Below, piece after piece: positions 8,178-17,557 of a DNA stretch of 64,000 nt. The position numbers and the translations under genes are program-made. How positions within the stretch are numbered: position 1 is the first letter of the stretch; each line of letters begins with the position of its first letter. Source of the DNA: Microbacterium hatanonis (GTDB lineage: Bacteria; Actinomycetota; Actinomycetes; Actinomycetales; Microbacteriaceae); assembly GCF_008017415.1 (NCBI RefSeq), contig NZ_VRSV01000001.1, positions 930,001 to 994,000 on the forward strand, given 5' to 3'. Below the pieces are notes generated by a model that searched no databases, was not told the DNA's origin, and saw only the letters and a list, made by a program, of their open reading frames with translations.

Positions 8178-9590
8178 ATGATCTCCCTCACTCTCTCTCA
8201 GCTCGCCGACGCCGTCGCGGGCGACCTCCACCTCTTCGGCGACGACACCCCCGAGACGGTCGTCGACGGCCCCGTCGACACCGATTCCCGCGCGATCGTC
8301 GCGGGCGGCGTCTTCGTCGCGAAGCCCGGCGAACAGACCGATGGCCATCGGTTCGTCGACGCCGCAGTGGCGTCGGGTGCCGCGCTCGCGATCGTCGAGC
8401 GGACGGTCGATGCGTCCGTGTCGCAGATCGTCGTCGCGGACGCGGTCGCCGCTCTCGCCGACCTCGCGAGATTCGTCGTCGCGCGTGTGCGCGAGCGGGG
8501 CGAGCTGCGGATCGTGGGGATCACCGGCTCCAACGGCAAGACGACGACGAAAAACCTCCTCGCCCGCATCCTCGAGGACGACGGCGAGACGGTCTCCCCG
8601 CGCGCCTCGTTCAACAACGAGGTCGGCGCCCCGCTGACGATGCTGCGGCTGACCGACGACACGAGGTTCCTCGTGAGCGAGTTCGGCGCCAGCGGCCCCG
8701 GCGAGATCGCGCGGCTCGCGGGTCTCGTCACCCCCGACATTGGGGTGGTCCTGATGGTCGGCATGGCACACGCGGGCGGCTTCGGCGGCATCGAGGCCAC
8801 CTTCCACGCGAAGTCCGAACTCGTGCGCGCGGTGCGTACCGGCGGCCTCGCCATCCTCAACGCCGACGACCCCCGCGTCGCGGCGATGGCGCCGATCGCC
8901 GCCGAGCGGGGCATCGACGTCCGCTGGTTCGGACGGGGGGACACCGCCGAGGTGCGCGCCGTCGATGTGGAGGTCACCGCGACCGGCACCCGTGCCGAAC
9001 TCGTCGTCGACGGAGCACCGCTGACCCTGCGCCTCCGCGTGCTCGGTGAGCACCACGTCATGAACGCTCTCGCCGCGCTCGCGGCGGCAACGGCGCTCGG
9101 TATCGATGCGGCGACCGCGGTCGCGAGGCTCGAGACGGTCGAGCTCGCTGAGCGGTGGCGCATGCAGCCCCTCGGCTCGGAGCGCGTGCGCATCATCAAC
9201 GACGCCTATAACGCCAGTCCCGATTCGATGGCGGCCGCCCTCCGCACGCTCGCGCAGATCACGGGTCCGCAGGAGCGCACCGTGGCCGTCCTCGGCGCGA
9301 TGAGCGAGCTCGGCGAGTACGCCGAGGAGGAGCACGACCGCGTCGGACTCCTCGCGGTGCGCCTCGGCATCCAGCGCATCGTCGTCATCGGCGCCGATGC
9401 GCGGCGGATGTTCCTCGAAGCCGTCGCCCAGGGTTCCTGGGACAGCGAAGCGGTGTTCTTCGCGACCGCCGACGAGGCCTACGACTACCTGGTGACCGAG
9501 CTGCGCGACGGGGACCGCGTGCTGGTGAAGTCCTCCAACTCGGCGGGGTTGCGCTTCCTCGGCGACCGTCTCGGGGAGTTCTTCGCATGA
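8178..9590 (+). CDS. murF: UDP-N-acetylmuramoyl-tripeptide:D-Ala-D-Ala ligase
   Basis: 470 aa Mur ligase adding D-alanyl-D-alanine to the UDP-MurNAc-tripeptide. ATP loop GITGSNGKTTTKN (about 115-127), the central NEVG.PLTML segment typical of MurF, and a C-terminal Rossmann domain with NDAYNASPDSM. Begins 20 bases after ftsI, leaving no room for murE, which lies between these two genes in corynebacteria, mycobacteria and many other bacteria. Confidence 0.95.
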   Translation: MISLTLSQLADAVAGDLHLFGDDTPETVVDGPVDTDSRAIVAGGVFVAKPGEQTDGHRFVDAAVASGAALAIVERTVDASVSQIVVADAVAALADLARFVVARVRERGELRIVGITGSNGKTTTKNLLARILEDDGETVSPRASFNNEVGAPLTMLRLTDDTRFLVSEFGASGPGEIARLAGLVTPDIGVVLMVGMAHAGGFGGIEATFHAKSELVRAVRTGGLAILNADDPRVAAMAPIAAERGIDVRWFGRGDTAEVRAVDVEVTATGTRAELVVDGAPLTLRLRVLGEHHVMNALAALAAATALGIDAATAVARLETVELAERWRMQPLGSERVRIINDAYNASPDSMAAALRTLAQITGPQERTVAVLGAMSELGEYAEEEHDRVGLLAVRLGIQRIVVIGADARRMFLEAVAQGSWDSEAVFFATADEAYDYLVTELRDGDRVLVKSSNSAGLRFLGDRLGEFFA

Positions 9591-9654
9591 CCTCGTCATC
9601 CATGAAGACCGCGGGACTCGGGTGCCTCGGCGATCGTCTGGGAGAATCGTCCTC

Positions 9655-10758
9655 GTGAGATCACTCCTGACCGCGGCGGCGATCTCGCTGGCATTCACCC
9701 TCTTCCTGACCCCGGCGTTCCTGCGACTGTTCCGCGCGTGGGGATGGGGACAGGTCATCCGCACCCCCGAGAACATCCACAACCCCTCGCACGGCGCGAA
9801 GCGCGGCACCCCGACCATGGGTGGCACGATCTTCATCGCCGGCACGATCGTCGGCTACCTCGTCGGATCGTTCACCGGCAACAACCCGCCGACGATCTCG
9901 GGCATCCTCGTGCTCTGGATGATGGTCGGCTTCGGAGCGGTCGGCTTCATCGACGACTACATGAAGCTGCGTCGACAGCGGAGCCTCGGTCTCGAGGGGT
10001 GGCCGAAGGTCATCGGCCAGGTGCTCGTCACCGTGCCGTTCGCGATCGTCGCGCTGAGCTTCCCCAACTCCGTGGGGCAGACCCCCGCCTCCGCGTACAT
10101 CTCGGTCTTCCGTGACGTTCCCGGCCTGTGGTTCATGGCTCTCGGCCCGATCATCGGCTGGTTGCTGTACCTCGCGTGGATCTCCCTCATCGGCGTCGCC
10201 TCGTCGAACTCGGTCAACGTCACCGACGGGCTCGACGGTCTCGCCGCGGGCTCGGGCATCTTCGTCGTCGGCGCTTACAGCCTCATCGCGTTCTGGCAGG
10301 TGCAGCAGGTCTGCACCAACGTCGCCTCGGCGGTGCAGTCGGCCTGCTACGGAACGCGTGACCCGTTCGACCTCGCGATCATCTCCGCGTCGTTCGTCGG
10401 CGCTCTCGTCGGATTCCTCTGGTGGAACGCGCCCAAGGCGAAGGTCTTCATGGGCGACGTCGGCTCGATGGCGATCGGCGGCGTCGTCGCCGCCATGGCG
10501 ATCCTGACCCGCACCGAACTCCTCCTCGTGCTCGTCGCCGGCGTCTACGTGATCGCCTCCGGGTCGGTCATCCTCCAGCGTCTCTACTTCAAGCTCACCC
10601 GAGGCAAGCGGTTGTTCCTGATGAGCCCGCTGCATCACCACCTCGAGATGCGCGGGTGGTCGGAGATCACGATCGTCGTGCGCATGTGGATCATCGCGGG
10701 GCTCCTCGCCGTATCGGGCGTCGGCTTCTTCTACGTCGAATGGCTCACGCGCGCATGA
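9655..10758 (+). CDS. mraY: Phospho-MurNAc-pentapeptide transferase MraY
   Basis: Integral membrane enzyme making lipid I from UDP-MurNAc-pentapeptide and undecaprenyl phosphate; 367 aa with about ten helices. Signatures: GTPTMGG (about 51), IDDYMKLRRQ with the metal-binding aspartates (about 99), NVTDGLDGLA (about 187) and PLHHHLEMRGWSE (about 324). The GTG at 9655 starts directly at the first membrane helix and is preceded by GGGAG; an ATG 33 bases upstream would add a charged, unconserved stretch. It overlaps murD by ATGA. Confidence 0.95.
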   Translation: MRSLLTAAAISLAFTLFLTPAFLRLFRAWGWGQVIRTPENIHNPSHGAKRGTPTMGGTIFIAGTIVGYLVGSFTGNNPPTISGILVLWMMVGFGAVGFIDDYMKLRRQRSLGLEGWPKVIGQVLVTVPFAIVALSFPNSVGQTPASAYISVFRDVPGLWFMALGPIIGWLLYLAWISLIGVASSNSVNVTDGLDGLAAGSGIFVVGAYSLIAFWQVQQVCTNVASAVQSACYGTRDPFDLAIISASFVGALVGFLWWNAPKAKVFMGDVGSMAIGGVVAAMAILTRTELLLVLVAGVYVIASGSVILQRLYFKLTRGKRLFLMSPLHHHLEMRGWSEITIVVRMWIIAGLLAVSGVGFFYVEWLTRA

Positions 10759-12311
10759 GTTCGGCCAGACTCGATCCGCTCACCAGCTGGCACGCAGACT
10801 GGCGCGGGCTGCGCGTCGCCGTGCTGGGCCTGTCTGTCACGGGATTCTCCGTCGCCGACACCCTCGCCGAACTCGGCGCCGACGTCCTCGTCGTCACCGA
10901 GTCGGCCGACGGCGAATACGCACGCCTGCTCCCCGTGATCGGCGCGCACCTCCACGTCGGCCCCCTCGACACGGTTCCCTCCGAGCTCGTCGACTTCGCA
11001 CCGGAGGTGGTCATCGCCTCGCCCGGGTTCTCGCCGCAGCATCCGCTCGTCCTCTGGGCCCAGGAGTCGGGCGTCGCGCTGTGGGGCGACGTCGAGCTCG
11101 CCTGGCGCGTGCGCGACAAGGTCGTGCGCGCGGACGGCGCACCGGCGGACTGGGTGCTCGTCACCGGGACGAACGGCAAGACCACGACCACGCGGCTCGC
11201 CGCGACCATGATGGTGCACGGCGGCCTCCGCGCCGCCCCCTGCGGCAACATCGGCGTACCGGTGCTCGACGCGGTGCGCGATCCGGCGGGCTTCGACGTC
11301 CTCGTCGTCGAGCTCTCCAGCCACCAGCTCTGGTACCTCGGTCTGCAGTCGGGACCGGAGCCGCTCTCACCGCACGCCGCGGTCTGCCTGAACCTCGCCG
11401 ACGACCACCTCGAGTGGCACGGGTCGTTCCAGGCGTATCGCGACGCGAAAGCCGTCGTATACGCGAACACTCGTGTCGCGTGCGTCTACAACAAGGCGGA
11501 TGCGGCGACCCGCGCGATGGTCGAAGACGCCGAGGTGGTGGAAGGAGCCCGCGCGATCGGATTCGATCTGGGCGTGCCCGGACCGAGCGATCTCGGGCTG
11601 GTCGACGGCATCCTCGTCGACCGCGCCTTCCTCGAGGAGCGCAGCACGTCGGCGCTCGAGCTGACCACGGTCGCCGATCTCGCCGCGCGCGGCCTCGCCG
11701 CCCCTCACGTCGTCGCGAACATCCTGGCGGCGGCGGCGCTCGCGCGTTCGCTGGGAGTGGAGCCGCCGGCGATCCGCGAGGCGCTGGACGAGTTCGCTCT
11801 CGATCCGCACCGCATCCAGGTCGTGGCCGTGTCGGGCGGCATCACGTGGGTCGACGATTCCAAGGCCACCAACCCGCACGCGGCGGCATCATCGCTCGCG
11901 GCATATCCCGGCGCCGTGTGGGTCGTGGGTGGCCTGCTCAAGGGCGTCGACATCGGCGGGCTGATCGCTTCCCGAGGGTCGATCGCGAAGGCGGCGATCG
12001 TCATCGGCGTCGACCGCGGCGAGATCGTCGCGGCGTTCGCGCGACACGCCCCCGGGGTGCCGCTGTTCGAGGTCGACCACGCCGAGACTGAAGACGTCAT
12101 GGCACGGGTCGTCGAACTGGCGGCGGGCGTCGCCGCGGACGGAGACGTGGTTCTCCTCGCCCCCGCGTCGGCATCGTTCGATCAATTCGACTCCTACGCA
12201 GACCGCGGCCGGCGCTTCGCCCGGGCCGTGACCGACCGGATCGACAACGGGAAGGCACCGCGTGACAGCGATCATCCCGCCGAAGACGCCCCCGAGCAGT
12301 CCGGCCCCTGA
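10755..12311 (+). CDS. murD: UDP-N-acetylmuramoyl-L-alanine:D-glutamate ligase
   Basis: 518 aa Mur ligase adding D-Glu. Rossmann N-terminal domain (RVAVLGLSVTGFSVADTLA), ATP loop VTGTNGKTTTTR (about 136-147), AAPCGNIGVPVLDAV and the C-terminal WVDDSKATNPHAA. Start at ATG 10755, coupled to mraY by 4 bases; the C-terminus overlaps ftsW by 50 bases, which is unusual and implies tight coupling or a slightly later true ftsW start. Confidence 0.95.
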   Translation: MSSARLDPLTSWHADWRGLRVAVLGLSVTGFSVADTLAELGADVLVVTESADGEYARLLPVIGAHLHVGPLDTVPSELVDFAPEVVIASPGFSPQHPLVLWAQESGVALWGDVELAWRVRDKVVRADGAPADWVLVTGTNGKTTTTRLAATMMVHGGLRAAPCGNIGVPVLDAVRDPAGFDVLVVELSSHQLWYLGLQSGPEPLSPHAAVCLNLADDHLEWHGSFQAYRDAKAVVYANTRVACVYNKADAATRAMVEDAEVVEGARAIGFDLGVPGPSDLGLVDGILVDRAFLEERSTSALELTTVADLAARGLAAPHVVANILAAAALARSLGVEPPAIREALDEFALDPHRIQVVAVSGGITWVDDSKATNPHAAASSLAAYPGAVWVVGGLLKGVDIGGLIASRGSIAKAAIVIGVDRGEIVAAFARHAPGVPLFEVDHAETEDVMARVVELAAGVAADGDVVLLAPASASFDQFDSYADRGRRFARAVTDRIDNGKAPRDSDHPAEDAPEQSGP

Positions 12312-13467
12312 TCCGTCCGGCCGGCGCGGGCTCTCCGCGCGGGTCTCGCTGGGCAAGGTGTTCGCGCCCGTCCCGAGCGAGTTCCTCCTCATCGCCTCCA
12401 CGGCGCTGCTGCTCACCGGCTTCGGGCTGGTCATGGTGCTGTCGGCCACCTCCGCCCTGAACGGCGGAACCGACCCCTACGAGCACGTGATCAAGCAGGG
12501 CATCTTCGCGCTGCTGGGCGTCCCGCTCATGTTCGTCGCGAGCCGCATGCCGGTGAGCTTCTGGCGCAAGATCGCGTGGGTCGCGCTGATCGGGGCGACC
12601 GCTTTCCAGCTCCTGGTGTTCGTGCCGGGGCTCGGCGTCGAGTCGTACGGAAACCGCAACTGGGTGGTCATCGCCGGCTTCCAGTTCCAGCCCGCGGAAT
12701 TCCTGAAGATCGCCCTCGCGCTGTGGATGGGCGCCGTGCTCTACCGAAAGCGCACGCTGCTCACGTCGTGGAGCCACGTCTTCATCCCCGTCGTGCCGGT
12801 GGGCATCATGGTCGTCGCGACCGTGCTGGCGGGCAAGGACCTCGGTACCGCGATGATCCTCGTGCTGGTCATCCTCGCCGCGTTGTTCTTCTCCGGGGTC
12901 AAGCTCAGGATCTTCATCCTCCCGGCGATCGTCGCGCTCGGCGCGGTCGCGTTCTTCGCCGTCAGCAGTCCCAACCGCATGGCGCGCATCATGAGCTTCC
13001 TCAACGCCGGCACGCTCGACTGCTACTACGACGACTGCTATCAGGCGCTCCACGGCGTCTGGGGTCTCGCCGGCGGGGGAGTGTTCGGGCTGGGTCTGGG
13101 CAACTCCCGCGAGAAATACGACTGGCTGCCGGCCGCGGCGAACGACTACATCTTCGCCATCGTGGGCGAAGAGCTCGGGCTCATCGGCTGCGCGGTCATC
13201 CTCGCGTTGTTCGCGCTGTTCGCCGTGGGCGCCTTCCACATCATCCGCAAGACCGACGACTCGTTCGTGCGCATCGTGGCGGGCGCGATCACGATCTGGA
13301 TCGTCGGTCAGGCCCTCATCAACATCGGCGTCGTGCTGCGTGTGCTCCCGGTGCTCGGAGTGCCGCTGCCCTTCATGTCGCAGGGAGGCACCTCGCTGCT
13401 CTCGGTGCTCCTCGCGTGCGGTGTGCTGCTGTCGTTCGCGCGGTCGCTCCCGGTGCAGGCCCGCTGA
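12262..13467 (+). CDS. ftsW: Septal peptidoglycan polymerase FtsW
   Basis: SEDS-family glycosyltransferase, 401 aa, about ten membrane helices. It polymerises lipid II at the septum together with FtsI. Visible: LLLTGFGLVMVLSATSA, the conserved loop around FAIVGEELGLIG, and the C-terminal VLPVLGVPLPFMSQGGTSLL typical of FtsW/RodA. GTG start inside the 3' end of murD; the first 35 residues are Pro/Ser-rich and cytoplasmic. Confidence 0.95.
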   Translation: MTAIIPPKTPPSSPAPDPSGRRGLSARVSLGKVFAPVPSEFLLIASTALLLTGFGLVMVLSATSALNGGTDPYEHVIKQGIFALLGVPLMFVASRMPVSFWRKIAWVALIGATAFQLLVFVPGLGVESYGNRNWVVIAGFQFQPAEFLKIALALWMGAVLYRKRTLLTSWSHVFIPVVPVGIMVVATVLAGKDLGTAMILVLVILAALFFSGVKLRIFILPAIVALGAVAFFAVSSPNRMARIMSFLNAGTLDCYYDDCYQALHGVWGLAGGGVFGLGLGNSREKYDWLPAAANDYIFAIVGEELGLIGCAVILALFALFAVGAFHIIRKTDDSFVRIVAGAITIWIVGQALINIGVVLRVLPVLGVPLPFMSQGGTSLLSVLLACGVLLSFARSLPVQAR

Positions 13468-13495
13468 CGCAACCGTCGGCATCGGCCGCGCCGGT

Positions 13496-13501
13496 TAGGG
13501 T
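13496..13501 (+). promoter_or_regulatory. -10 element of murG (leaderless, internal dcw promoter)
   Basis: TAGGGT followed by 6 bases (CGATAG) and the murG GTG at 13508, in the 40-base gap after ftsW. Suggests an internal promoter in the cluster. Confidence 0.55.
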
Positions 13502-13507
13502 CGATAG

Positions 13508-14581
13508 GTGACGACGTACCTTCTCGCCGGCGGTGGCACCGCCGGCCACGTGAACCCGCTTCTCGCCGTCGCCGACGGGCTCCGCGCCCGTGATCCCGAG
13601 GCGACCGTGCTGGTGCTCGGCACGAAGGAGGGACTCGAGGCGCGCCTCGTCCCGCAACGCGGCTACGAGCTGCTGGTCGTCGACAAGGTCCCCTTTCCGA
13701 GAAGGGTGGATGCTGCGGCCGCGGCGTTCCCGAATCGGTTCCGGCGGGCGATCGCCCAGGTGCGGCGGCACATCCTCGACCACGACGTCGATGTCGTCGT
13801 CGGCTTCGGCGGCTACGCCTCGGCGCCGGCCTACGTCGCGGCTCGCCGTGCGGGTATCCCATTCGTCGTGCACGAGGCCAACGCGAAGCCGGGTCTTGCG
13901 AACGTGCTCGGCGCCCGCGCGGCCGCCGAGGTGGGCGTCGCATTCGAGGGGACGCCGCTGCGCCGATCCACGGTCGTCGGCATGCCGTTGCGCCGCGAGA
14001 TCGTCGACCTCGACCGCGCTGCCCTGCGCGAGGAGGCCGCCGCTCACTTCGGGCTCGATCCCGAGCGGCCGACGCTGCTGGTCTTCGGGGGCTCGCTCGG
14101 CGCCCTGCGCCTGAACGAGGCGTTCGGGGGCTCCTGGCGCGACGTGCTCGACGCCGGGTGGCAGCTCGTGCACGTGACGGGCGAACGGTCTGAGCTGCCT
14201 GATCCGGGTGCCGACGGCTATACGCTGCGTCGCTACGTCGACCGGATGGACCTGGCGTTCGCGATCGCCGATCTGATCGTCTCGCGCTCGGGCGCGGCGA
14301 CGGTCAGCGAGATCAGCGCGCTGGGCATCCCCGCGGTCTACGTGCCGTACGCGGTCGGCAACGGCGAGCAGAGCCTGAACGCCGCGTCCGCCGTGCGCGC
14401 CGGCGCCGCTTTCGTCATCCCCGACGGCGAGTTCACGCCCGAGCGCGTGCGTGCCGAGGTCGTACCGCTCCTGGCCGACAGCGCCCGCATCGCCGCGATG
14501 CGCGACGCCGCCGCATCGGTCGGCACGCGCACCGGAACCGAGAACGTCATCGCCCTCATCGACCGCGCGCTCGCGCGCTGA
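13508..14581 (+). CDS. murG: UDP-GlcNAc:lipid I N-acetylglucosaminyltransferase MurG
   Basis: GT28 family, 357 aa, makes lipid II at the inner face of the membrane. GGGTAGHVNPLLAVADGL at the N-terminus, VVGFGGYASAPAYVAA (about 96), HEANAKPGLANVLGA and the nucleotide-binding SGAATVSEISALGIPAVYVPY with NGEQSLNA near the C-terminus. It is the last gene before the reversed GntR gene interrupts the cluster. Confidence 0.95.
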   Translation: MTTYLLAGGGTAGHVNPLLAVADGLRARDPEATVLVLGTKEGLEARLVPQRGYELLVVDKVPFPRRVDAAAAAFPNRFRRAIAQVRRHILDHDVDVVVGFGGYASAPAYVAARRAGIPFVVHEANAKPGLANVLGARAAAEVGVAFEGTPLRRSTVVGMPLRREIVDLDRAALREEAAAHFGLDPERPTLLVFGGSLGALRLNEAFGGSWRDVLDAGWQLVHVTGERSELPDPGADGYTLRRYVDRMDLAFAIADLIVSRSGAATVSEISALGIPAVYVPYAVGNGEQSLNAASAVRAGAAFVIPDGEFTPERVRAEVVPLLADSARIAAMRDAAASVGTRTGTENVIALIDRALAR

Positions 14582-14587
14582 CGAGCG

Positions 14588-14941
14588 TCACGCCCTCAGC
14601 GCTGCGGCCGCCAGTGAGAGGGCGTCGGTCGTGTCGATCCGCAGCGCGCGCATCTGCTCGGCGAACACGGCCGCGGCGCGCTGCGCCTGTTCGCGGGCCG
14701 GGTCGTCCGAGAACGAGACGAAGGTGCCGTTGCGCCCTCGGGTCTCGATGATGCCGGATGCCTCGAGCTCGCGGTACGCGCGGGCGACCGTGCCGGGTGC
14801 GACCCCGAGGTCTTCCGCGAGGCGACGCACGGTCGGCAGCCTGTGCCCCGCGGCGAGGTCGCCCGTCGACACGGCCGCCACGACGCCGGCGCGCAGCTGC
14901 TCGAACGGAGGGACGGAGGAATCGGGGTCGATGTCGATCAC
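14588..14941 (-). CDS. GntR-family (YtrA-like) transcriptional regulator inside the dcw cluster
   Basis: Short GntR regulator, 117 aa from the preferred GTG at 14941 (132 aa if ATG 14986 is used). The winged-helix domain is complete: PPFEQLRAGVVAAVSTGDL, LPTVRRLAEDLGVAPGTV, RAYRELEASGIIETRGRNG (about residues 10-78), followed by only about 40 helical residues. That is too short for an effector domain and typical of the YtrA subfamily, whose members usually control nearby ABC transporters; none is in this window. It lies antisense between murG (6-base convergent gap) and murC (divergent), so it splits the wall operon. Confidence 0.85.
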   Translation of the reverse strand: MIDIDPDSSVPPFEQLRAGVVAAVSTGDLAAGHRLPTVRRLAEDLGVAPGTVARAYRELEASGIIETRGRNGTFVSFSDDPAREQAQRAAAVFAEQMRALRIDTTDALSLAAAALRA

Positions 14942-14948
14942 GCCTTCG

Positions 14949-14954
14949 ATTGTG
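14949..14954 (-). promoter_or_regulatory. -10 element of the GntR gene (leaderless)
   Basis: CACAAT on the minus strand, 7 bases before GTG 14941; it supports the shorter start and faces the murC promoter. Confidence 0.45.
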
Positions 14955-15026
14955 CGGCGTCCTCGCCCGATGCGCGACGCGCCCACCGCCCCGCGTGCCG
15001 CAGGTCCCCTCCCAGGGGCCCCGACT

Positions 15027-15032
15027 TAGGAT
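15027..15032 (+). promoter_or_regulatory. Candidate -10 of murC
   Basis: TAGGAT, 9 bases before ATG 15042. A promoter is needed here because the GntR gene breaks the operon. The GntR product may bind this 100-base divergent region (inference). Confidence 0.45.
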
Positions 15033-15041
15033 TGACGCGCC

Positions 15042-16454
15042 ATGATCAGACCCGACCTCAGCCTGCCCATCCCCGAGAACATCGAGGCGGCCCACTTCAT
15101 CGGGATCGGTGGTTCCGGCATGTCGGGTCTCGCCCGGATGTTCCTCGCCCGCGGCATCCGTGTCTCGGGCTCCGACCGTGCCGACAGCCCGGGCCTGCGC
15201 GAACTCGCCGCCCTCGGCGCCACGGTCTTCGTGGGCCACGATGCCGCGCATCTGGGCGATGCCGACACCGTCGTGCACACCGGGGCGATCTGGCCGGAGA
15301 ACCCCGAGTTCGTCACGGCCAAGCAGCGCGGCCTCGCCGTGATCCACCGCTCGCAGGCGCTGCACTGGCTGATCGGTCGGCGCAGGCTCGTCTCCGTCGC
15401 CGGTGCCCACGGCAAGACCACGTCGACGGGGATGCTCGTCACCGCGCTCCGGTCGCTCGACGCCGATCCGACGTTCGTGAACGGCGGCGTCATCGCCGAC
15501 CTCGGGGTCTCGAGCGGCACGGGTTCCGACGAGCTCTTCGTCATCGAGGCCGACGAGTCCGACGGAACGTTCGAGCTGTACGACACCTCGATCGCGCTGA
15601 TCACGAACGTCGACCCCGACCACCTCGACCACTACGGCTCCGACGACGCGTTCTATGCGGCTTTCGCCCGGTTCGCCGATGGTGCGAGCGAGGGCGTCGT
15701 GATCTCGGCCGACGACACCGGTGCGCGGCGCGTGCGCGAGGCGATGCAGCATCCGCGCGTCCTGACCTTCGGGCAATCGGATGCGGCCGACCTGCGTGTC
15801 GCCGACATCCGCACCGTCGGCCCGGTCCGCTTCACCGTGACGTACGAGGGTCGCACGGTCGAGGCGTCCCTGCGCGTACCGGGTGCGCACAACGCCATCA
15901 ACGCCGCCGGCGCGGTCGGAGTGCTCCTGCAGCTCGGCTTCGAGCTCGAGGCCGCCGTCCGGGCGGTCGAGGGGTTCGGCGGCACCGCGCGCCGGTTCGA
16001 GCTGCACGGCGTCGAGCGCGGGGTGAGCGTCTACGACGACTACGCCCACCACCCGACCGAAGTGGCCGCCGCGCTGTCGGCGGCGCGCACGGTCGTCGGC
16101 GAAGGGCGCATCATCGCGCTCCACCAGCCGCACACCTACTCGCGGACGGCGGCGATGTACCGCGAATTCGCGAGGGTGCTCGAGTCGCACGCCGACCACA
16201 CCGTCGTGCTCGACGTCTACGGGGCGCGCGAAGACCCGATCCCCGGGGTGACCGGAGAGCTCGTCAGCGACGCGTTCGCCGATCCGTCGCACGTGCATTT
16301 CGTCGCCGACTGGCAGGACGCCGCCGACTACGCCGCCGCGACGGCGCGCCCCGGCGACTACATCGTGACGCTGGGCTGCGGCAACGTGAACCTCATCATT
16401 CCGCAGGTGGTGGAGGCGCTCAGCCGGATCGAGCCCGCCGACGGCGAGAGCTGA
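15042..16454 (+). CDS. murC: UDP-N-acetylmuramate:L-alanine ligase
   Basis: 470 aa Mur ligase adding the first residue, L-Ala. N-terminal Rossmann [16 protein letters not shown] (about 18-33), ATP loop [11 protein letters not shown] (about 119-129), the central EADESDGTF typical of MurC, and [11 protein letters not shown] (about 330), the MurC signature. Begins the second half of the cluster. Confidence 0.95.
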   Translation: MIRPDLSLPIPENIEAAHFIGIGGSGMSGLARMFLARGIRVSGSDRADSPGLRELAALGATVFVGHDAAHLGDADTVVHTGAIWPENPEFVTAKQRGLAVIHRSQALHWLIGRRRLVSVAGAHGKTTSTGMLVTALRSLDADPTFVNGGVIADLGVSSGTGSDELFVIEADESDGTFELYDTSIALITNVDPDHLDHYGSDDAFYAAFARFADGASEGVVISADDTGARRVREAMQHPRVLTFGQSDAADLRVADIRTVGPVRFTVTYEGRTVEASLRVPGAHNAINAAGAVGVLLQLGFELEAAVRAVEGFGGTARRFELHGVERGVSVYDDYAHHPTEVAAALSAARTVVGEGRIIALHQPHTYSRTAAMYREFARVLESHADHTVVLDVYGAREDPIPGVTGELVSDAFADPSHVHFVADWQDAADYAAATARPGDYIVTLGCGNVNLIIPQVVEALSRIEPADGES

Positions 16455-16460
16455 CCCCGG

Positions 16461-17399
16461 GTGCGCCGGCCGACCCCGCTGCCCCCGCCGCCCGAGCCGC
16501 GCCCGCCCGCGCCGCCGGAGCCCTCGGTCGTCGACCCCGCCGGCGACACTGCGCCGGTGCTCCCGTTCGAGACCGATCGACGACGCCCCGCACCGATCGG
16601 GACAGCGTCTCCCGCGCCCGCGGAGGAGGCCGCCGACCTGGGCTTCCGCGACGTGTGGCGCGCCGCGCGCGCTCGGCGTCGCGCACTGCGCGCGGAGGTG
16701 CGGCGGTTCACCGTGCGCCAGCGCCGTCGACGGATGGTCTGGCTGGGGGTGCTCGGGGCGTTCGTGGTGCTGGTCGCCGGCAGTTTCGGCGTCGCGTACA
16801 GCCCCCTGTTCGCCGTGCAGCGGATCGAGGTCATCGGCACCACGCAGCTCGACCCGACAGCCGTCGCCGCCGCCCTCGACGATCAGATCGGCACGCCGCT
16901 TCCGCTCATCGACGACAGCGAGATCAAGGCCGCCCTCGTGACGTTCCCGCTCGTGGAGTCGTACAGCCTCGAGGCGCGCCCGCCGAACGACCTCGTCGTC
17001 CGCATCGTCGAGCGTCAGCCCGTGGGGGTGGTGCAGTCCAGCGCGGGCTTCACGGTCGTCGACGCGGCCGGCATCGCGCTCTCGACGAGCCCCGATGCGC
17101 CCGCGGGGCTCCCGACGTTCGACATCACCGGCGGCACGGGGTCGGACGCCTTCCGCGCGGCCGGGCAGGTGATCCGCACCCTCCCGGAGAGCATCCGCGC
17201 GCAGGTGACGGCCGTGACCGCCGCCACACCCGACGACGTCGCCTTCACGCTGGGAGCGACGAACACCCAGGTCGTCTGGGGGAGCGCGGAGCGGTCGGCG
17301 TACAAGGCGGTGGTGCTCGCGTCGGCGATGGTCAACCGCCCGCCCGACGGTGTGCGCAGCTACGACGTCTCGACGCCCGAGGCCGTCGTCGTCAGCTGA
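16461..17399 (+). CDS. ftsQ: Cell division protein FtsQ
   Basis: 312 aa bitopic protein. A Pro-rich cytoplasmic N-terminus (about 100 residues), one membrane helix (MVWLGVLGAFVVLVAGSFGV, about 94-113), then a POTRA domain starting FAVQRIEVIGTTQLDPTAV and the FtsQ/DivIB domain. It links FtsL/FtsB to the divisome. GTG start 6 bases after murC; the proline stretch makes the exact start uncertain. Confidence 0.9.
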   Translation: MRRPTPLPPPPEPRPPAPPEPSVVDPAGDTAPVLPFETDRRRPAPIGTASPAPAEEAADLGFRDVWRAARARRRALRAEVRRFTVRQRRRRMVWLGVLGAFVVLVAGSFGVAYSPLFAVQRIEVIGTTQLDPTAVAAALDDQIGTPLPLIDDSEIKAALVTFPLVESYSLEARPPNDLVVRIVERQPVGVVQSSAGFTVVDAAGIALSTSPDAPAGLPTFDITGGTGSDAFRAAGQVIRTLPESIRAQVTAVTAATPDDVAFTLGATNTQVVWGSAERSAYKAVVLASAMVNRPPDGVRSYDVSTPEAVVVS

Positions 17400-17481
17400 T
17401 CGGTCCGTTCCGCCGGTTTTGTCGCGACACGCCCGCCGCCTGGCGGCGCGGCGGGGGAGTGCCGCTTACCTTCGGAATCAG

Positions 17482-17502
17482 GAATTGCATACCGGGCAAT
17501 TC
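17482..17502 (+). promoter_or_regulatory. Inverted repeat upstream of ftsZ
   Basis: GAATTGC (17482-17488) and GCAATTC (17496-17502) around 7 bases, in an unusually AT-rich stretch for this genome. Could be an operator, a terminator of ftsQ readthrough (a short T run follows) or part of the ftsZ promoter. Confidence 0.5.
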
Positions 17503-17505
17503 TTT

Positions 17506-17530
17506 AACCCTTTAGCTGAGGTTGAGGGTT
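17506..17530 (+). promoter_or_regulatory. AACCCT-N13-AGGGTT element in the ftsZ leader
   Basis: A 6-base inverted repeat 28 bases before the ftsZ start, with an AGCTGAGGTTGAGGG core. GAGGTTGAGGGTT-like sequences precede ftsZ in related actinobacteria as I recall them; the function there is not known to me. Confidence 0.45.
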
Positions 17531-17557
17531 TCGGGGTTCGACACAACGGAGGCCGGC

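Noticed and set aside
9955..12300. Antisense open frames in mraY and murD
   Set aside because: Same GC effect; no ribosome sites and no recognisable domains.
15001..15021. GGTCCCCT/AGGGGCC hairpin as a terminator of murG
   Set aside because: It is beyond the GntR gene on the opposite side, imperfect and lacks a T run.
14842..17515. Long plus-strand open frame covering murC and ftsQ
   Set aside because: It is a frame shadow of murC/ftsQ in a different reading frame, rich in Arg/Ala/Pro with no domain.
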